The notes under the pieces are model-generated. The model was given only the letters and a program-made list of their open reading frames with translations. It had not been told where the DNA came from and did not search any database. The translations under genes were made by a program, and so were the position numbers. From Ancylobacter polymorphus (GTDB taxonomy: Bacteria > Pseudomonadota > Alphaproteobacteria > Rhizobiales > Xanthobacteraceae), in contig NZ_CP083239.1 in NCBI RefSeq assembly GCF_022836935.1, forward strand, positions 248,001 to 312,000: a DNA stretch of 64,000 nt. The letters are read 5' to 3'. Of the stretch, positions 60,681 to 64,000 are shown in pieces (positions within the stretch are counted from its first letter, which is position 1; the number at the start of each line of letters is the position of its first letter).

Positions 60681-60784
60681 GGCGGGCCTCCTGAACGAAC
60701 GGGGTCTGACCCTGACGAGATAGGGCGGCGGGCGTCGATGTCACCCGCCTCAGGCGGCACCGCCCGGGCGCCTCGGGAGCGGTG

Positions 60785-61246
60785 TCACACCGCGTCGGCT
60801 GGGGCACCGGTGAGCAGGGCGTGGATCGCCTGCGCGTCGCGGCACTGGCGTAGCTTGCGCGCCACCTCGGGGTCGCGCAGCAGCCGCGCCACCCGCGCCA
60901 GCGCCTTGAGATGATCGGCGCCCGCCGATTCCGGTGCCAGCAGCAGGAAGATGAGGTCGACCGGCTCGCCATCGAGCGATTCGAAGTCAATCGGCCGCTC
61001 CAGCCGCGCGAACATGCCGAACAGCCGGTCCATCTTCGCCAGCTTGCCGTGCGGAATGGCGATGCCATTGCCGACGCCGGTGGAGCCGAGGCGCTCGCGC
61101 TGGTTCAGCGTCTCGAAAATCTCGCGCTCGTCCCGCTTCAGCAGCGTCGCCGCATGGGCGGAAAGCTCCTGCAGGGCCTGTTTCTTGCTGCCAACCTTGA
61201 GGGTCGGAAACACCGCGGACGGTGACAGAATGTCGATCAGAGCCAT
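60785..61246 (-). CDS. ptsN: Nitrogen PTS EIIA component
   Basis: 153 residues from ATG 61246. EIIA-Ntr/fructose-type fold with phospho-accepting His in GIAIPHGKL and MALIDILSPSAVF at the start. Part of the PTS-Ntr chain (PtsP-NPr-PtsN) that links nitrogen/carbon state to regulators and potassium transport. Located beside hpf and rpoN as in almost all proteobacteria. Length normal. Confidence 0.97.
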   Translation of the reverse strand: MALIDILSPSAVFPTLKVGSKKQALQELSAHAATLLKRDEREIFETLNQRERLGSTGVGNGIAIPHGKLAKMDRLFGMFARLERPIDFESLDGEPVDLIFLLLAPESAGADHLKALARVARLLRDPEVARKLRQCRDAQAIHALLTGAPADAV

Positions 61247-61337
61247 GAAACGATCCGCGGCGTGGCGATCCGGGTCGGGGCGAGACGAAGCGCGCGAACC
61301 GCCGCAGCGGCCGCGCGCTTCCCATGAGGTCGGGGGA

Positions 61338-61943
61338 TCAATGGACGTCTTCCGCCTGGGCGCTGGCCGGCGGGTCCACCCAGCCGACATGCCCGTCCCC
61401 GCGCCGGTAGACGACGTTGATACGGCCGTGACCGGCATGGCGGAACACCAGGGCGGTGGCGCCGGTGAAGTCGAGTTCGAGAACCGCGTTGCTCACCGAG
61501 AGACGCGGCAGCGTCGCGGTCGCCTCGGCCACCACGGTCGGGCACCAGCCTTCCGTCGGCTCGGCGTCCTCATGGTCGGGGGCGGAGAACACGGTGAGCG
61601 GCACGGTCTCGCCGGCAGCGGCGGGCTCGGCGGCATTCTCGCCATTGGCGGCGCGGCGCTTGACCCGGCTCTTGTAGCGGCGGAGCCGCGTCTCGATCCG
61701 CTCCACGGCGGCGTCGGCGCTGGCATAGGGGTCCTGCGCATCGGCATGGGCCTGCAGCACTGTCCCGCTGTCGAGATGCAGCGCGCAATCCGCGCGATAG
61801 CCGGAGCCCTCGCGGGCGACCGTGACGTGGCCGGACCAGCCACCGTCGAAGTACTTGTCCATCGCCCCGGCGACGCGATCGGAAACGCGCTGCCTGAGAG
61901 CCTCGCCCACGTCGAGATTTTTTCCTGAAACCCGCAGCGGCAT
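61338..61943 (-). CDS. hpf: Ribosome hibernation-promoting factor, long form
   Basis: 201 residues from ATG 61943. The N-terminal 100 residues are the ribosome-binding HPF/YfiA domain (LRVSGKNLDVGEALRQRV, HLDSGTVLQAHADAQDPYASADAAVERIETRLRRY in part). The C-terminal domain, VVYRRGDGHVGWVDPP, is the dimerisation domain that marks long-form HPF (100S disome formation in one step). A promoter with TTGACA lies at 62041-62069. Same strand as rpoN, separated by 194 bases. Confidence 0.96.
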   Translation of the reverse strand: MPLRVSGKNLDVGEALRQRVSDRVAGAMDKYFDGGWSGHVTVAREGSGYRADCALHLDSGTVLQAHADAQDPYASADAAVERIETRLRRYKSRVKRRAANGENAAEPAAAGETVPLTVFSAPDHEDAEPTEGWCPTVVAEATATLPRLSVSNAVLELDFTGATALVFRHAGHGRINVVYRRGDGHVGWVDPPASAQAEDVH

Positions 61944-62040
61944 CGTGACTCGTCCTTCTGCTGGGGCGGGTCGGGAAGCGTTCGCGAATTCGCCCCTCGC
62001 CCTGCCCGAACTCCCTAACATGCCCGGCCGGTGCCACTAA

Positions 62041-62069
62041 GAGGTATGAGCCGGAAAGGAAAGTGTCAA
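62041..62069 (-). promoter_or_regulatory. Promoter for hpf
   Basis: On the minus strand TTGACA (62069-62064), a 17-base spacer and TACCTC (62046-62041) form a -35 consensus with a moderate -10, ending about 98 bases before the hpf start. It lets hpf be made independently of rpoN. Confidence 0.65.
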
Positions 62070-62089
62070 CGAGAAGCGGTGGACAGCGT

Positions 62090-62109
62090 GTGTGAAGCTT
62101 GTGTGAAGC
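62090..62109. repeat. Direct repeat upstream of the hpf promoter
   Basis: GTGTGAAGC occurs at 62090-62098 and 62101-62109, an 11-base period (one helical turn). It sits about 20-40 bases upstream of the hpf -35, where activators of the OmpR/PhoB type often bind. Candidate regulatory site only. Confidence 0.45.
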
Positions 62110-62137
62110 CGTCCTGCACGCCTCGAGAGCGCCCTCG

Positions 62138-63721
62138 TCAGCCTCCGGCCGCCGCCGCCTGTTTCTCGCGCCGGCGCTGGACGGACGAGGGAATGCGCAT
62201 GGCTTCACGGTATTTTGCCACCGTACGGCGGGCGATGTCGATCCCCGCCTCGCGCAGGCGCTGCACCAGCGTGTCGTCGGAAAGCACGTCGTCCGGGCTC
62301 TCCGCCTCGATCATCTGCTTGATGCGGAAGCGCACCGATTCCGCGGAATGCGCCTCGCCACCGTCGGAAGATGAAATAGACGACGAGAAGAAATACTTCA
62401 TCTCGAAGATTCCGCGCGGCGTCGCCATGTATTTGTTAGAGGTGACGCGCGAGACCGTGGATTCGTGCATGCCGATGGCATCGGCCACCATGCGCAGGTT
62501 CAGCGGGCGCAGATGCTGGACGCCGAGGGTGAGGAACGCATCCTGCTGCCGGACGATCTCGGTCGCCACCTTGAGGATGGTGCGGGCGCGCTGGTCGAGC
62601 GAGCGGGTGAGCCAGGTCGCCGTCTGCATGCAATCGGAGAGAAAGGCCTTTTCGCGCTCGTTGCGGGTGATCTTCTGCACCCGGGAATAATAGGCCTGGT
62701 TGACCAGCACCCGCGGCAGCGTCTCCGAATTGAGCTCCACCAGCCAGTTGTCGGCGCTGCCGCGCACGAACACGTCGGGCACCACCGGCTGGAGAATGCC
62801 GGAACCGAAGGCGAGGCCGGGCTTGGGGTTCAGCCGGCGAATCTCGCCGACCATTTCGGCGAGGTCCTCGTCATCGACGCCGCAGACCCGCTTCAGCGTG
62901 TTGAATTCGCGCCGGGCCAGCAGTTCGAGATGGGCGAGCAGCGCCGCCATGCAGGGATCGTAGCGGTTACGCTCGCGCAGCTGGATGGCGAGGCATTCGG
63001 CCAGCGATCGCGCGCCGATGCCCGGCGGGTCGAAGGCCTGGATCACCGCCAGCACCTTCTCCACGGCCGCGAGCGGTGCGCCGAGCCGCTCGGCCACGCT
63101 GGCGAGGTCGGCGGAGAGATAACCGGCCTCGTCGATGAGATCGATGAGGTTGTGGCCGATGAGGCGCTCCACCGGGTTGCTGACCGCCAGCACCAGCTGG
63201 GCTTCGAGATGGTCGGCGAGCGAGGTCTCGGCCGAAACGAAGGCTTCGAGATTGTAGCCCTCACCATCCGCCCCGCCGCCGCCCGCGCCGGTCCATTCCG
63301 AATAGGTCGGGCCTTCGCCGCTCGGCAGCGGCGCCGCCGGCTCGCGGCCATTATCGTCGGGGAAGACGTTCTCCATGCCGGTATCGAGCCGATCCTCGAT
63401 GGCACTGCGGCTCGTCTCCAGCCGCTCCTCCAGCCAGTCGGAGACGCGCTCCTCGCGCTCATGCACCTGATCGGCCCGGGGATCGAGATCGGCGTCGCTG
63501 GTGCGCTCGCGCACCGCCCCGGCGTCCGCCTCGCCCTCCCCCGCGCGCTCACCCTCAGGCTCGGCCTGGCGTTCCAGCAGCGGGTTGCGCTCCAGCTCCG
63601 CCTCGACATAGGCCACGAGATCGAGATTGGAGAGCTGCAGCAGCTTGATCGCCTGCATGAGCTGCGGCGTCATTACCAGCGACTGGGTCTGGCGGAATTC
63701 GAGTCGCGGACCTAGCGACAT
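62138..63721 (-). CDS. rpoN: RNA polymerase sigma-54 factor
   Basis: 527 residues from ATG 63721, with GGAGAG 8 bases upstream. Region I is Gln/Leu-rich (FRQTQSLVMTPQLMQAIKLLQLSN). Region II is long and acidic (about 60-150). Region III has the core-binding part and HTH (MVADAIGMHESTVSRVTSNKY), and the C-terminus holds the diagnostic RpoN box ARRTVAKYREAM. Directs transcription from -24/-12 promoters, which need AAA+ activators. Followed by hpf and ptsN, preceded by lptB. Confidence 0.98.
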   Translation of the reverse strand: MSLGPRLEFRQTQSLVMTPQLMQAIKLLQLSNLDLVAYVEAELERNPLLERQAEPEGERAGEGEADAGAVRERTSDADLDPRADQVHEREERVSDWLEERLETSRSAIEDRLDTGMENVFPDDNGREPAAPLPSGEGPTYSEWTGAGGGGADGEGYNLEAFVSAETSLADHLEAQLVLAVSNPVERLIGHNLIDLIDEAGYLSADLASVAERLGAPLAAVEKVLAVIQAFDPPGIGARSLAECLAIQLRERNRYDPCMAALLAHLELLARREFNTLKRVCGVDDEDLAEMVGEIRRLNPKPGLAFGSGILQPVVPDVFVRGSADNWLVELNSETLPRVLVNQAYYSRVQKITRNEREKAFLSDCMQTATWLTRSLDQRARTILKVATEIVRQQDAFLTLGVQHLRPLNLRMVADAIGMHESTVSRVTSNKYMATPRGIFEMKYFFSSSISSSDGGEAHSAESVRFRIKQMIEAESPDDVLSDDTLVQRLREAGIDIARRTVAKYREAMRIPSSVQRRREKQAAAAGG

Positions 63722-63775
63722 GGCGCGCACTCTCCACGGGCGGCGGCAAGGGCGATGGGCGGGACCCGGTCCATG

Positions 63776-64000
63776 CTACAGACGGAACTCCTCGCCGAGA
63801 TAGAGGCGACGGACGTCCTCGCTCGCCACGATTTCCTCGGGCGAGCCTTCCATCAGCACCGTGCCGGAATGGATGATGTAGGCACGGTCGATGAGGCCCA
63901 GCGTCTCGCGCACATTGTGATCGGTGATCAGCACGCCGATGCCACGCTCGGTCAGCTGGCGCACCAGCGCCTGAATGTCGCCCACCGCGATCGGGTCGAT
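63776..64000 (-). CDS. lptB: LPS export ABC ATPase LptB, C-terminal fragment
   Basis: The last 74 codons run in from the right edge to the stop at 63776. The frame reads [40 protein letters not shown] (switch His region) and the typical LptB end [20 protein letters not shown]. The Walker and signature motifs lie outside the window. LptB drives lipopolysaccharide transport to the cell surface and is next to rpoN in most proteobacteria. A 54-base gap separates it from rpoN. Confidence 0.95.
   Translation of the reverse strand: MDPIAVGDIQALVRQLTERGIGVLITDHNVRETLGLIDRAYIIHSGTVLMEGSPEEIVASEDVRRLYLGEEFRL

Noticed and set aside
1..64000. CRISPR arrays, intact IS elements, rRNA genes, replication origin
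   Set aside because: No regularly spaced repeats, transposase, rRNA sequence or origin-type DnaA-box cluster was recognised on reading the window.

Overview
The window is strongly GC-rich, tightly packed DNA from an alphaproteobacterium, most likely a Hyphomicrobiales/Xanthobacteraceae-type genus such as Ancylobacter, Starkeya or Xanthobacter. This assignment is inference. It rests on the lptB-rpoN-hpf-ptsN gene order at the right end, the long-form HPF, the wealth of ABC/TRAP uptake systems and Rhizobiales-style palindromic intergenic repeats. No chromosomal origin, CRISPR array or intact insertion sequence is visible.

Layout: (a) 1-1240, end of a sugar-type ABC operon (periplasmic binding protein and the first codons of an ATPase). 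(b) 1483-6460, a seven-gene arsenic resistance operon on the minus strand (arsR, LMW-type arsC, Grx-type arsC, acr3, a second arsR, an MFS exporter, arsH), with two ArsR-type operators and a mosaic palindromic repeat. (c) 6.6-15.2 kb, a secreted 14-cysteine protein, a gamma-resorcylate-decarboxylase-like amidohydrolase, a nucleobase-permease/histidine-kinase fusion, a receiver-kinase hybrid, an OmpR-type regulator and a formamidase/AmiS/zinc-ribbon operon. (d) 15.2-24.6 kb, a GntR-controlled catabolic cluster: sugar-type ABC importer with a double permease, SDR, 3-hydroxyacid dehydrogenase, beta-keto acid cleavage enzyme and SMP-30 lactonase. (e) 25.5-38.1 kb, a large organosulfur island: FAD protein plus ferredoxin, two SsuABC/TauABC-like transporters, an Rrf2 regulator, SsuD, an FAD/NAD(P) protein and an amidase. 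(f) 38.3-41.2 kb, a tightly overlapped three-gene set (GT2, alkaline-phosphatase-superfamily protein, IspD-family cytidylyltransferase). (g) 41.4-50.7 kb, a decayed amino-acid oxidase, an aldehyde dehydrogenase, an AraC-acetamidase fusion protein, a TRAP transporter and a gamma-glutamyltransferase. (h) 50.7-52.4 kb, a gene-poor, more AT-rich scar with an immunity-like small gene, abutting tRNA-Arg(ACG). (i) 52.6-64 kb, core genome: glycosidase-like protein, histidine kinase, rpmH-rnpA-yidC-engB, alcohol dehydrogenase, then ptsN, hpf, rpoN and the end of lptB on the minus strand.

How the parts work together: most accessory blocks couple one uptake system with one to five enzymes and one adjacent regulator, as expected of a soil or water heterotroph living on small organic N and S compounds. 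The most unusual points are two multi-domain fusions that place sensing or regulation in the same polypeptide as a transporter fold (8249-10906) or an amidase fold (43456-45819). Both lie beside formamidase-family chemistry. Start codons were chosen by Shine-Dalgarno spacing and by overlap with the upstream gene. Functional names rest on recognition of family motifs, not on database searches.
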